Below, one piece after another: positions 53,226 through 61,968 of a stretch of DNA of 64,000 bases. The DNA lies in contig CP002190.1 in the NCBI GenBank assembly GCA_000525675.1, forward strand, positions 1,860,001 through 1,924,000. The letters are read 5' to 3'. The translations under genes and the position numbers were made by a program. The notes under the pieces were generated by a model. The model ran no database searches. It worked only from the letters and a program-made list of their open reading frames with translations, and had not been told where the DNA came from. Each line of letters begins with the position of its first letter. Positions within the stretch are counted from its first letter, which is position 1. Source of the DNA: Bdellovibrio bacteriovorus W (GTDB taxonomy: Bacteria > Bdellovibrionota > Bdellovibrionia > Bdellovibrionales > Bdellovibrionaceae).

Positions 53226-54302
53226 TTAGCGGAATTTTTTGAAGTATTCGTTATGCGGCCCGACGTCTTGCCTCAACCCTTGAATCATTTTTTCGACAAG
53301 TTCGGCGTATTCTAAAAATGCCAGATCTTTCTGAACTGCGAAAACCTTCTGAGTCTCTACCAACGCTTTGATCGCTTCGTTCAGACGAATTTGCATTTCT
53401 GATTCTGTAATTAAAGACCACTCAGGATCAACTGAAAAGTTCGTGCGCACACCGAAGTGATCGGAAAGAGGTCTTAGTGGAGTGCCACGCATATTTACAA
53501 AACTGCTAAGAATTTTAAACTGCGTTTTCGACTCTCCCACATTGGAATAAAAAATATAGTCAAAGACGTGGTCTGAAAGCATCCACCCTCTCGGATTGCG
53601 CGCACAATAAGTGCAAACTCCACGAGGGTAGCCTTTAAGTTCTTCTTCTAAGGAATCTCTCATTCCTAAAACATATTTTACAAAGCGATGCTCTAAGGAT
53701 TTAGGGTCTGCGTTCAAATCTCCGGTCATGATCCACTTGGCATCTTGATTGGCTAAGCGCCATTTCAAAATATCCATAATTTGCGTCAACCTGACAGCTT
53801 GTGAACTGGGGTGAAGGTGCATATTTAAAAACAATAAGTCTTCATCAATACCGAAGAATTGATTGCGCATCACGTGGAAGGCTTTTTTTACATCCGCAAG
53901 CGAACGAGCCGTATCTAAGACTCCCCCATCGCTATTGATCTTGAATTGATGAGTTTCAGTTCCGACAATGTCCCCTTTAGTGAGACTCATTAAACCAATG
54001 CGGGATTCCTTGTTTGGCGAACTAAAGCTATAGTGGCGGCGTAAATCATCTTCGACTTGGAAAATTTGCGAATCGTTCCAAACCTCTTGAAGGTGAACTA
54101 CATCACACTTAGGCATGGCTTGAAGTTCTGAGTTCATGCGACTTGTGCGCTCAACAACATCTTTGGCATAGATGGGACCATAGGCATTGAAATTCTGCAT
54201 ACAGAACCTTGGCGGCGATGGATCAGCCACCCAAAACTGCTCTGCCGCCCCTAGTGACGGAAATAAAAATAGCGCTGTGATGATATTTTTAAATTTTCCC
54301 AT
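53226..54302 (-). CDS. Exported DNase I-fold phosphoesterase (endonuclease/exonuclease/phosphatase family)
   Basis: This 358-aa product has a signal peptide (ITALFLFPSLGA). Family motifs run in order: CMQNFNAYG (metal Asn), VVHLQEVWND (catalytic Glu), MHLHPSS, MTGDLNADP (Asp and Asn) and LSDHFGVRT (catalytic Asp-His). The fold is shared by nucleases, sphingomyelinases and phosphoinositide phosphatases. The extracellular location and the CTYCARNP Cys pair fit either a nuclease or a phospholipase that acts on prey or host material, as an inference. No special C-terminal domain is visible beyond a helix. Confidence 0.85.
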   Translation of the reverse strand: MGKFKNIITALFLFPSLGAAEQFWVADPSPPRFCMQNFNAYGPIYAKDVVERTSRMNSELQAMPKCDVVHLQEVWNDSQIFQVEDDLRRHYSFSSPNKESRIGLMSLTKGDIVGTETHQFKINSDGGVLDTARSLADVKKAFHVMRNQFFGIDEDLLFLNMHLHPSSQAVRLTQIMDILKWRLANQDAKWIMTGDLNADPKSLEHRFVKYVLGMRDSLEEELKGYPRGVCTYCARNPRGWMLSDHVFDYIFYSNVGESKTQFKILSSFVNMRGTPLRPLSDHFGVRTNFSVDPEWSLITESEMQIRLNEAIKALVETQKVFAVQKDLAFLEYAELVEKMIQGLRQDVGPHNEYFKKFR

Positions 54303-54462
54303 ACGAGCTTTTATTCAATATATGTGCTGGCTGAGGTGGCGTTTAAGAAGGGATCAGTTCATTTACCTGTTCAACTTTTTGACAGGGGCCCCTCTGGGGC
54401 TCTTCTTAAGAGATCTCGCCGAGATACGTTGAGTTTCGTTTGTGAGATTTCTAGAGCAAGAC

Positions 54463-54611
54463 TTTGTGGAGTAAGCTAGGTAAGTGTCTGGCCGAAAGCG
54501 GCCTTTGCGGGGGCCCGGACGGCCCGAACCGATGCCAAAGGCAGCGGCCGCAATTGAGCTCGGATGGCGTGCCGCCAAAGTGCTAGAGACTTATCTAGCT
54601 TACTCCGCAAA
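54463..54611. repeat. 149-bp inverted repeat with internal hairpins
   Basis: The left arm (54463-54485, core GGAGTAAGCTAG) and the right arm (54589-54611) pair at 21 of 23 bases. Inside lie GGCCG-AAAG-CGGCC, GGGCC-CGGAC-GGCCC and a GGCG/CGCC element, with much higher GC than the flanks. It starts 11 bp after the stop at 54622. It is the main content of the 319-bp gap 54303-54621; the rest shows only a GGGGCC-rich hairpin near 54390. Confidence 0.82.
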
Positions 54612-54621
54612 TCCTTCGCTT

Positions 54622-55197
54622 TTAAATCTTCCACTGTTCTGAGCGAGCGAGATCTTGCACGGAGCAAATTGTACCGGAGGGCTTTAGGGACTTGAGTGTT
54701 TTTAGGAGCTCCTCTAAAGACTTAAAACTTGTCGGCAATACAGGTTGAAGCGCATCAAGTGACGATGTCCATAAGAGTTCACAACGTCCATAACTCCCCA
54801 GAGAGTTTGGAACTTCCACATCCCATTTTAAAGTCTTCGCAAAACCATTTTGTGGGTCCCAAGAAATTTCGAACTCCTGAAAGTCAGCTTCTAACTTTGC
54901 AAGCGTCACAGACTCTAATGAGCTTTTCTGGAAAAGACTTTTTTGCAGAACGGTTAAAATCTGATGGGCCGCTTGAACCTCGTCTGCAGAGACCGAGTCA
55001 AACTCTTGACCTTGAAGCGATGCCTTTTCTTCGTGAAGCCACTGGTCTACTAAGGGAAGACTGACACTCATTCCAGTTAATGGCTCGACAGCGGCCGAGA
55101 ATCCCACGGCTAAAGAAAAAGAAAACCCCTGACGACCGTTCGTCAGGGGTTTTTTAAGTTTCAATCCAATTGAAATTTGACGATGAAAACTCAACAT
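54622..55197 (-). CDS. Pterin-synthase-like (6-PTPS/QueD fold) protein lacking the zinc ligands
   Basis: The ORF has 191 aa. The segment FSFSLAVGFSAAVEPLTGMSVSLPLVDQWL resembles the strand-turn-helix element of 6-pyruvoyltetrahydropterin synthases (the TGM turn). The His of the usual HGH metal motif is replaced (NGRQGFSF), so normal catalysis is unlikely. The start ATG overlaps the upstream chaperone stop (TAATG), but a perfect terminator hairpin lies about 45-75 bp into the ORF. The true start may therefore be downstream, for example at the Met near 55071. Family call is tentative. Confidence 0.55.
   Translation of the reverse strand: MLSFHRQISIGLKLKKPLTNGRQGFSFSLAVGFSAAVEPLTGMSVSLPLVDQWLHEEKASLQGQEFDSVSADEVQAAHQILTVLQKSLFQKSSLESVTLAKLEADFQEFEISWDPQNGFAKTLKWDVEVPNSLGSYGRCELLWTSSLDALQPVLPTSFKSLEELLKTLKSLKPSGTICSVQDLARSEQWKI
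55122..55153 (-). terminator. Perfect terminator hairpin inside the 5' part of an ORF
   Basis: AAAACCCCTGACGA and TCGTCAGGGGTTTT pair perfectly around a 4-base loop (14 bp). The minus strand continues with CTTTTTC. It lies about 45 bp after the chaperone stop, so it would end that transcript or attenuate the coupled ORF. Confidence 0.85.
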
Positions 55198-56231
55198 TAC
55201 ATTGAAAGTACTTGTTGATTCATAGAAACATGGGATTTGTCGCGGAACTGATTCACCCAGGCTTCGAACATTCCATCACCACGGCGTTTTTGTAGCATCT
55301 CAGAAGAAAGAGCTTCTAAACTCGCTACTGGCTCTACTTTTGAGTCTTTCAATTTCAAAACAAACTTATTGTTTCCATCCCTTACAAGACGAGCCAATAA
55401 AGGTTCTGACTTTTTCAATTCAAAGATCGCTTCGTTTGCCACGTTGCTAGTGATTTTTGGGAAGCTATCAACAGATAAGTCTGTCATGCCCGTTTCTTCC
55501 CAGTTCAATTTCATTTTTTTAAGAGCAGCATTTACAGCGGCTTCGTCTTTCGCCACAAGAGCATCTTCAAGACCCTTAAGTTCTGCCTCATAAGCTTCTT
55601 TACCAAGAACTTTTTCTAAAGCGGCAGAGTCCACTTTCACGAACTGAACATTGATCTTATGCGCTTTAGCTTGTTGAAGCTTCGAAAGCTCAGTCGCGGT
55701 TGGCACACTGACTGTCTCAAACATCTGACGTGTGCGCACGTTCACGATGTCTTTACGAACTTTGCCTTCAAAATTTGCAGGAGTCATACGAGTATTCTCT
55801 AAATAACGACTGTAGTATTCTCGTTGAAACATGCCATTGTCTTGGAAAAATGGAATATCTTTGACGATAAAGTCGCGAACTTCAGCGTCTGTTGCCATAA
55901 TTCCGTTTCGAGCGGCTGCTTGAGAAACCAACTCCGACCTTACAAGGTTTTCGATAGCTTGTTGGCGCAGAAGTTGACGCTGAGAGCCAAAGTCCATCTG
56001 ATCGCCAAAGAGATTTTTATAGTATTGTTCGACTCTATTTTCTTCCTGTTGGAAATCCGCAAGGGAGATCAATGCATTGTTCACGCGGGCTACTGAGCCG
56101 ATTCCGCCACCCATTTGTCCATGCATTCCAAAGAATACAAACACTAGGATAATCGCACCGAAAACAAGCATTGCAATGATGCTTTTTCCGTTCAATTTTC
56201 TTTTCAGTTTTTCCGCCATACTCTCGTTCAT
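55197..56231 (-). CDS. PpiD/SurA-like membrane-anchored chaperone
   Basis: This protein of about 344 aa has a basic cytosolic start (EKLKRKLNG), one membrane helix at about 19-36, and an exported SurA_N-like region (RVNNALISLADFQQEENRVEQYYKNL, LRQQAIENLVRSELVSQAA). Such proteins chaperone outer-membrane proteins. No clear parvulin catalytic domain is seen, so it may be chaperone-only. I chose ATG 56231 because AAGGGA is upstream; the frame continues to 56300. Confidence 0.78.
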   Translation of the reverse strand: MNESMAEKLKRKLNGKSIIAMLVFGAIILVFVFFGMHGQMGGGIGSVARVNNALISLADFQQEENRVEQYYKNLFGDQMDFGSQRQLLRQQAIENLVRSELVSQAAARNGIMATDAEVRDFIVKDIPFFQDNGMFQREYYSRYLENTRMTPANFEGKVRKDIVNVRTRQMFETVSVPTATELSKLQQAKAHKINVQFVKVDSAALEKVLGKEAYEAELKGLEDALVAKDEAAVNAALKKMKLNWEETGMTDLSVDSFPKITSNVANEAIFELKKSEPLLARLVRDGNNKFVLKLKDSKVEPVASLEALSSEMLQKRRGDGMFEAWVNQFRDKSHVSMNQQVLSM

Positions 56232-56447
56232 ATCAATCCCTTCTTTGGAAGACATATCTTGATGCGATATCATTACCCAACTATTTTTATTTTTTTTCAA
56301 GGGGAAATTCTTGAATTATGTGCGTCTTTTGACTAGCGTTTGATTAAAGCCCAAGGACCTTTCAAAAAGCCACTTCGGGAACTGACTTTCGAGATGACGG
56401 ATTGAACATACTGAGAAGACATACATTGTGTACGCAGAAGGTGACTT

Positions 56448-57338
56448 TTGAACTTTTTCAACTTTGATTTTAAAAAACTAGTGATGATTGGGATCGTCCT
56501 GGCTCTTCCCCTGATCTCCATCAATATGCAACAACGCCCCCAAGAATCTCCTTGGCTGGAAAAACCCTTCCAACTTCTTGGCAGTTCCCTTTCTGAGGTC
56601 TTCTTTACCTTTAGCGCTGGCGTCAAAGACACGACGGGAATGTACGTCAATTTGATCGATGTCAAAAAAAAGAGCGAAGATCTGACAAGTCAGAACAACG
56701 AATTACGCTCTCGTTTAGAACGCATGAAGGAAATCGTTCTAGAAAACGACCGCCTGCGTGAATTACTGGAGTTTAAGCAACAATCCAAAATGACTTTGAA
56801 AGCCGCCCAAGTTATTGGCAGAGACCTTGTCATTGATCACAATACGATCTCTATCAACAAAGGTGCGCAAGATGGAATTAAAGAAGGCCTAGCCGTTATT
56901 ACAACAGGCGGCGTTCTTGGTTACATCTATAAAGCAGAACCCTTCACCTCTAGTGTCATTCTCATCACAGATCGCTATGCGGTAGTCGATGGAATCGTGC
57001 AAAGAACTCGCACGCACGGAATCGTTGAGGGCAAAAGCCAGTACGGCAGTACTTTGAATTTAAAATACGTCGAAAAAGCCGAGGACGTTCAAGTGGGTGA
57101 CCTCATCGTTACCGGAGGCTTGGACAATATCTTCCCTAAAGGTTTACCGATTGCCGTTGTTGAAACAGTCGAAAAGAAAAACTTCGCCATCTCCGTCAAA
57201 GTTGAACTGCGCCCTGTGGTGGATCCCTACAAAGTGGAGGAAGTTTTTGTTGTTCTGAACTCCAACGCCGAAGACTTTGGCGAAAGGTTTGCTCCAAAAC
57301 CTACTGAAGAGCCCGCTCTTGAGGAGAAAGCACAGTGA
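56448..57338 (+). CDS. mreC: MreC, rod shape-determining protein
   Basis: The product has 296 aa. A short cytosolic start and membrane helix (KKLVMIGIVLALPLISI) are followed by a coiled coil (about 68-105) and the two beta-barrel domains of MreC (QVIGRDLVIDHNTISINKGAQDGIKEGLAVIT, then DLIVTGGLDNIFPKGLPIAVVE). It couples MreB, RodA and PBP2 in lateral wall synthesis. The start is TTG at 56448, with AAGGTGA five bases upstream. It overlaps mreD by four bases (GTGA). Confidence 0.92.
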   Translation: MNFFNFDFKKLVMIGIVLALPLISINMQQRPQESPWLEKPFQLLGSSLSEVFFTFSAGVKDTTGMYVNLIDVKKKSEDLTSQNNELRSRLERMKEIVLENDRLRELLEFKQQSKMTLKAAQVIGRDLVIDHNTISINKGAQDGIKEGLAVITTGGVLGYIYKAEPFTSSVILITDRYAVVDGIVQRTRTHGIVEGKSQYGSTLNLKYVEKAEDVQVGDLIVTGGLDNIFPKGLPIAVVETVEKKNFAISVKVELRPVVDPYKVEEVFVVLNSNAEDFGERFAPKPTEEPALEEKAQ

Positions 57339-57871
57339 AGATTCGCTGGAACTCCATTCTTAACTTTTTGATTCTACTGGTGACGGCACTCTTTTTGGGT
57401 GCCTTCCAGACGACCTTTTGGTTTCAACTCTTTGGCGGAGTTCCAGGGCCGCTTCTTTGGTTGAATCTTATTGTATATGTGACTTTATATCGCAAACCGA
57501 TGCCGGCCATTTTAACTGTTTACGCAATTGGCTTTGCGCTTCTTACATATTCTGCCATGCCGCTAAAGATGATCTGGATCAACTCTTTGATCATCTTCAC
57601 TTTGGTCTATGTGATAAAAACTAGAGTGTTTTGGAGCGGTTCAGGCTACTATACAATCATGTGCGCGTTTTCATCTGTGGCATTCCAAGTATGCTACTTT
57701 TTGACGTCACTGCTTTTAGAAAAGAATTCGACAAACCTCGAATTCATGGATCGCCTTGTACAGATCATCTTGACTCCCTCCTTTGCTTTCCCAATGTATT
57801 GGGCGCTTTCAAAATTAGACAGAGCTTCGGACAATCATCTCATGCATGAGGCCGGAGGATTGGAAGTATGA
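57335..57871 (+). CDS. mreD: MreD-like membrane protein
   Basis: This 178-aa protein has about five membrane helices, with the MreD features of small size, a hydrophobic profile and position between mreC and mrdA. The sequence itself is weakly conserved, as usual for MreD. The start is GTG, overlapping mreC by four bases. The stop also overlaps the next start by four bases, so the set is translationally coupled. Confidence 0.85.
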   Translation: MKIRWNSILNFLILLVTALFLGAFQTTFWFQLFGGVPGPLLWLNLIVYVTLYRKPMPAILTVYAIGFALLTYSAMPLKMIWINSLIIFTLVYVIKTRVFWSGSGYYTIMCAFSSVAFQVCYFLTSLLLEKNSTNLEFMDRLVQIILTPSFAFPMYWALSKLDRASDNHLMHEAGGLEV

Positions 57872-59853
57872 ATAATTACGTAAATAATCCCGATGAAGCG
57901 AAGGATTACCATGGTCGATATAAGATCTTTTACTTCGTAATTGCTTTCACACTGGCTATTTTCACAATGCGCCTTTGGTATCTACAGGTCATTTCAGGAA
58001 ATGAACTTCGTGAGTTCTCTGAGAAGAATCGTATCAAACAAAACAAAATTGCTGCACCTCGCGGAATGATGCTCGATCGCGACGGTAAGGTCTTGGTTGA
58101 AAATCTACCGGGCTTTGAGGCGATCATCTCTCCACAGTACGTTGAAAGTCTTGATAAGTTAGCTAAAACCGTAGGCCCTGTTCTTGGAATGGAGCCAGAT
58201 AAGCTTTCTGCAAAAATCACTAAAGGTCGCCGTCAAAATGGCCCCTTTGCGCAAATTCGCCTAAAAGAAAACTTAAGCCGCGATGAAGTGATCCGACTTA
58301 AGAGAATGCGCTTGGATATTCCGGGGCTTGAAATCCGCGAATCCATCGTCAGAAATTATCCTCTTAAAGAGAATGGCGCCCAACTTTTAGGTTATGTAGG
58401 TGAGATTTCCAAACGCCAACTTCCATTACTGAACGAGCAATACAAAGGTGAGATGCGCTTTGAACAAGGTGATATCATCGGAAAGAGCGGTCTTGAAGAA
58501 ACCCTTGAACGCGATATTCGTGGGGCCGACGGTGTTAGCTTTATTCAGGTCGATGCCCATGGCCGCGAAGCCGTGACGCAAACTCCAAATATCTACGGAC
58601 AAGAAATCAAAGATCAGATGGCAGTTCCTGGCGACAACGCTGTTTTAACCATCGATCGTGATATTCAAGAAGCAGCTTACAAGTCTTTCACTGCCAATAA
58701 TCGTATCGGCGCTGTTGTTGCCATGAAAACAAATGGTGAAGTCTTGGCTTGGGTGAGCAACCCTTCCTTTGACCCTAATGAATTCTCTACAGGTATTTCT
58801 TCAGCGACTTGGTCAAGATTGATTAATGATCCCTTCAAACCACTTCGCAACAAAGTGATTCAGGACCACAACTCCCCTGGGTCTATCTTTAAACCTTTAG
58901 TGGCAGTTCCTGCTCTTCAAGAGAAAATCATCACACCAACAACGATCGTGGCCTCCCCAGGAGTGTTCCACTTCGGTCGTCGCCCCTACCATGACCACTT
59001 ACGCGGTGGACACGGTAACATCACAGTCTATGAAGCTCTTGAGAGATCTTCGAACGTCTTTTTCTACAAGATGGGTATCGCACTTGGGGTCGATAAAATG
59101 TATGACTACATTCACCTCTTGGGAATTGGCCAAAAAACGGGAATCGAGCTTGCTCGTGAAGTTTCCGGTACTATGCCGAATTCAGCTTGGAAGAAAGCCA
59201 CTGTAGGCGAAGAGTGGCAACCCGGTGAGAATCTAAGTACCGCCATCGGTCAAGGCTTTGTGAACGTCACACCTTTATCTATGGCGATTGCCTACAATAC
59301 AATTGGTACTGAAGGAAAAGTAGTAAAGCCATTTATCGTTCGTAAGATCATTGACCAAAATGGCAAAGTCTTACGTGAAAACTTCCCGCAAGTGGTTCGC
59401 GATCTTCAAGAAACGCAACCCAACGGCGTTCGAATTTCCGAAAGTACTTTCAAAGTTGTCAAAGAAGGTATGCGTCGCGTGGCCAATGGCGAACGCGGTA
59501 CTGCCCGTCATTGGAAAGTTCCTGGCATCGAAATGGCCGGAAAAACAGGAACCGCTCAGGTCATGGGGTTTTCAGCAGATCAGATTTATGCGAAATGCGA
59601 GAGCCGCCCTATCCATATGCGCCATCACGGCTGGTTCGTAGCCTATGCTCCTGCTGACAAACCAGAGATCACTATTGCTGCGCTAGCTGAACACGCCTGC
59701 CATGGAAGTACGGGAGCGGCTCCCATCGTTCGCGACATTGCTTTAGCTTACTTCCAAAAATACCATCCTGAAATTATCGAAGCTGCGAAAAACAAACCTG
59801 CTCGTAAGGCAGCCCCTGTTGTAGCCCCTATTGCTGTGGAAGAGGGAGATTGA
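57868..59853 (+). CDS. mrdA: PBP2 (MrdA), elongasome transpeptidase
   Basis: The 661-aa product has an N-terminal membrane helix (FVIAFTLAIFTMRLWYLQVI), a pedestal region (RGMMLDRDGKVL...) and a transpeptidase domain. Active-site motifs are SPGSIFKPL near residue 337 (SxxK), SSNVFF near 394 (SxN) and GKTGTAQ near 557 (KTG). It cross-links peptidoglycan during rod elongation with RodA. The start overlaps mreD and the stop lies 3 bp before rodA. Confidence 0.95.
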   Translation: MNNYVNNPDEAKDYHGRYKIFYFVIAFTLAIFTMRLWYLQVISGNELREFSEKNRIKQNKIAAPRGMMLDRDGKVLVENLPGFEAIISPQYVESLDKLAKTVGPVLGMEPDKLSAKITKGRRQNGPFAQIRLKENLSRDEVIRLKRMRLDIPGLEIRESIVRNYPLKENGAQLLGYVGEISKRQLPLLNEQYKGEMRFEQGDIIGKSGLEETLERDIRGADGVSFIQVDAHGREAVTQTPNIYGQEIKDQMAVPGDNAVLTIDRDIQEAAYKSFTANNRIGAVVAMKTNGEVLAWVSNPSFDPNEFSTGISSATWSRLINDPFKPLRNKVIQDHNSPGSIFKPLVAVPALQEKIITPTTIVASPGVFHFGRRPYHDHLRGGHGNITVYEALERSSNVFFYKMGIALGVDKMYDYIHLLGIGQKTGIELAREVSGTMPNSAWKKATVGEEWQPGENLSTAIGQGFVNVTPLSMAIAYNTIGTEGKVVKPFIVRKIIDQNGKVLRENFPQVVRDLQETQPNGVRISESTFKVVKEGMRRVANGERGTARHWKVPGIEMAGKTGTAQVMGFSADQIYAKCESRPIHMRHHGWFVAYAPADKPEITIAALAEHACHGSTGAAPIVRDIALAYFQKYHPEIIEAAKNKPARKAAPVVAPIAVEEGD

Positions 59854-59856
59854 TCT

Positions 59857-60981
59857 GTGTTTTCATCTTTGAATGTTCAAGAACGCAATATTTTTAAACG
59901 TCTTGATTTTAATCTGATCATTGTCATCTTTGCTCTAAACCTGATTGGCCTTATTAATTTATATAGTGCCACTCATGGTCCAAGCTCTACAGATGTCGCC
60001 TCTTTATTTATCTCTCAAATCATGTGGTTGATTGTAGGTTGGGTTGTCTTCTTAGTCGTCACGTTAGTGGACTATAACTTCGTGAATAGACTCGCCATAA
60101 TTATTTACATCCTCAATCTTCTAGCGATCATTTATGTGACCTTCTTTGGTAAAGTTGCACTTGGAGCTCAGCGCTGGATTGATCTTGGTTTTTTCCGCTA
60201 TCAACCTTCAGAGACAATGAAGCTAGCACTCATCATGATGATGGCGAAAATCCTAGCCAATAGAAACCCTTTGGGGAACGGCATGGGCTTTAAAGAGCTC
60301 GCTGCCCCTCTTATCACTCTTGGTATTCCCTTTGTCTTTGTCGTCGAGCAGCCGGATTTAGGAACTGCGATGATGTTGGCAGCCATCGGCGGAACACTTC
60401 TCATTTTTTCAAAAGTAAAAAAATGGATTCTTGCGACCATCTTTGCCTTAGGTATCATTGCTCTTCCAATTGCATGGAAGTTTGTTCTTCATGATTACCA
60501 AAAGAATCGTGTCCTTACTTTCCTTTCTCCAACAAGCGATCCTCGCGGGACTGGTTACAATAGTATTCAATCAAAAATTGCAGTGGGTTCAGGAAGACTC
60601 TTTGGCAAAGGTTTTATGAAAGGCACTCAGTCTCAACTTGAGTTCCTGCCAGAGCGCCATACGGACTTTATCTACTCTGTTCTTAGTGAAGAGTATGGAT
60701 TTGTGGGTTCAATCTCTGTTGTCGGTCTTTTCATCTTCTTGTTTCTTATCGGCATTCGCATCGCCATGAATGCTCGAGACAAGTTCGGAGCCTTGCTAAC
60801 CGTGGGTGTACTTGCCTATGTATTCTGGCACATGTTTGTGAATATCGGCATGGTGATTGGACTGTTGCCTATCGTGGGAGTTCCACTTCCTCTACTCTCG
60901 TATGGTGGCTCTAGTATGCTCACGACCATGGCAGGTTTAGGATTAATTTCAAGCGTTTCTTACAGAAGATACTTCTTCTAA
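59857..60981 (+). CDS. rodA: RodA, SEDS glycosyltransferase
   Basis: This 374-aa polytopic protein has about ten membrane helices. SEDS motifs include RWIDLGFFRYQPSE near residue 108, VVEQPDLGTAMML, the RVLTFLSPTSDPRGTGYNSIQSKIAVGSG loop and the C-terminal PLPLLSYGGSSML. RodA polymerises lipid II with PBP2. The start is GTG with GGGAG upstream, just after mrdA, so the four genes form one operon. A weak hairpin (GTCTAA / TTAGAC, 60990-61007) may end it. Confidence 0.94.
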   Translation: MFSSLNVQERNIFKRLDFNLIIVIFALNLIGLINLYSATHGPSSTDVASLFISQIMWLIVGWVVFLVVTLVDYNFVNRLAIIIYILNLLAIIYVTFFGKVALGAQRWIDLGFFRYQPSETMKLALIMMMAKILANRNPLGNGMGFKELAAPLITLGIPFVFVVEQPDLGTAMMLAAIGGTLLIFSKVKKWILATIFALGIIALPIAWKFVLHDYQKNRVLTFLSPTSDPRGTGYNSIQSKIAVGSGRLFGKGFMKGTQSQLEFLPERHTDFIYSVLSEEYGFVGSISVVGLFIFLFLIGIRIAMNARDKFGALLTVGVLAYVFWHMFVNIGMVIGLLPIVGVPLPLLSYGGSSMLTTMAGLGLISSVSYRRYFF

Positions 60982-61086
60982 AAACGGAACGTCTAACACT
61001 TTTTAGACAGTGTTTAAAGCTTCTACGGTGTACTCTTACTTGTTCTCAGTTCCATATTGAGAAGTATTAAAAATCAATAACTTAAG

Positions 61087-61133
61087 ATGACGGCACAACC
61101 CTTGAAATAATCCTCCTTCAAGGAGGCCGTCAT
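61087..61133 (+). promoter_or_regulatory. Nested hairpin burying the Shine-Dalgarno and start codon
   Basis: The outer stem ATGACGGC / GCCGTCAT (8 bp) and inner stem CCTTGAA / TTCAAGG (7 bp, 10-base loop) place the AAGGAGG site and the first two bases of the ATG in paired arms. CCTCCTT just upstream could pair with the same site. This looks like a translation switch or thermometer; the mechanism is inferred. Confidence 0.65.
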
Positions 61134-61854
61134 GCTTACTCAAAATCTCAGAATTGGATTAACGATCAGCGCACTCACTGCGACCTCGCTTCTATTCAAT
61201 AACATGGATTTCTTTAAATGGGACACGATGATGCTTACACCTCTTGAGGCTGTGAACGAAACCCATCGCGCATCCCACGCTAAGGAGCTTCTGGGCGCAA
61301 ACTATGAATTCAGTGATGCTTCCAAAGTTGCTGGAAGCGCCCGCCTGAATGAACACATTCACGATAAAGTTCTTAAAGGTCTTCCGCCTCAATGGAAAGA
61401 TCAGGCCCGTGCCATTTCTAGAACTTTGATTTTGGAAAGTGAAAGATACGCTATGGACCCCGTGCTTTTACTGGCTGTTATTCGCACAGAAAGCCGCTTT
61501 AATCCAACGATTCGCGGAGGGCATGGGGAAATCGGCCTTATGCAAATCAAACCTGATACCGCTCAGTGGATCGCCAAAAAGTTCGACCTCGAACTTCCAA
61601 GTGAAGAGTCCCTTTTTGATCCAATTCAGAATATCAAATACGGCACGGCTTATTTAAGTTACTTGCGCTCGCAATTTACTGGAAATGCTACAAACTATAT
61701 TTCTGCTTACAACATGGGCCCTAGAAATGTAAAACGCTTGCGCGCACAGAATATCAAACCAGAAATCTACTCCGGCAAAGTGATGGGGAACTATGTAAGA
61801 TATTATAAAAAGATTTCTCACTCTGATAACACTCTTCTGGCGTCGATAAACTAA
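61132..61854 (+). CDS. Lytic transglycosylase (SLT/GH23 family)
   Basis: The protein has 240 aa. An N-terminal hydrophobic stretch (RIGLTISALTATSLLF) acts as signal or anchor. The catalytic domain starts near residue 100: LLAVIRTESRFNP with the catalytic Glu (about 118), GEIGLMQIKPDTAQWI, and NYISAYNMGPRNVKRL at the end. It cleaves the MurNAc-GlcNAc bond of peptidoglycan. It follows the mreC-rodA operon, so wall cutting and synthesis sit together. Its ribosome site is hidden in a hairpin, which suggests tight translational control. Confidence 0.92.
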   Translation: MLTQNLRIGLTISALTATSLLFNNMDFFKWDTMMLTPLEAVNETHRASHAKELLGANYEFSDASKVAGSARLNEHIHDKVLKGLPPQWKDQARAISRTLILESERYAMDPVLLLAVIRTESRFNPTIRGGHGEIGLMQIKPDTAQWIAKKFDLELPSEESLFDPIQNIKYGTAYLSYLRSQFTGNATNYISAYNMGPRNVKRLRAQNIKPEIYSGKVMGNYVRYYKKISHSDNTLLASIN

Positions 61855-61968
61855 TGTTTGTTTTTATCATTCAGTTTTAGACATCTTAATTACATGTCTG
61901 AAAATCTTTGGGATCTTTCATACAGCATTTAAAATCCCTGTCATGATCAAACACGGAAGGAGGTACTC

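Noticed and set aside
54187-54667. Open frames across the inverted-repeat region (54187-54432 plus, 54363-54578 and 54476-54667 minus)
   Set aside because: They arise from the GC-rich inverted repeat or shadow real genes, have no ribosome site and give Arg/Pro-biased low-complexity products.
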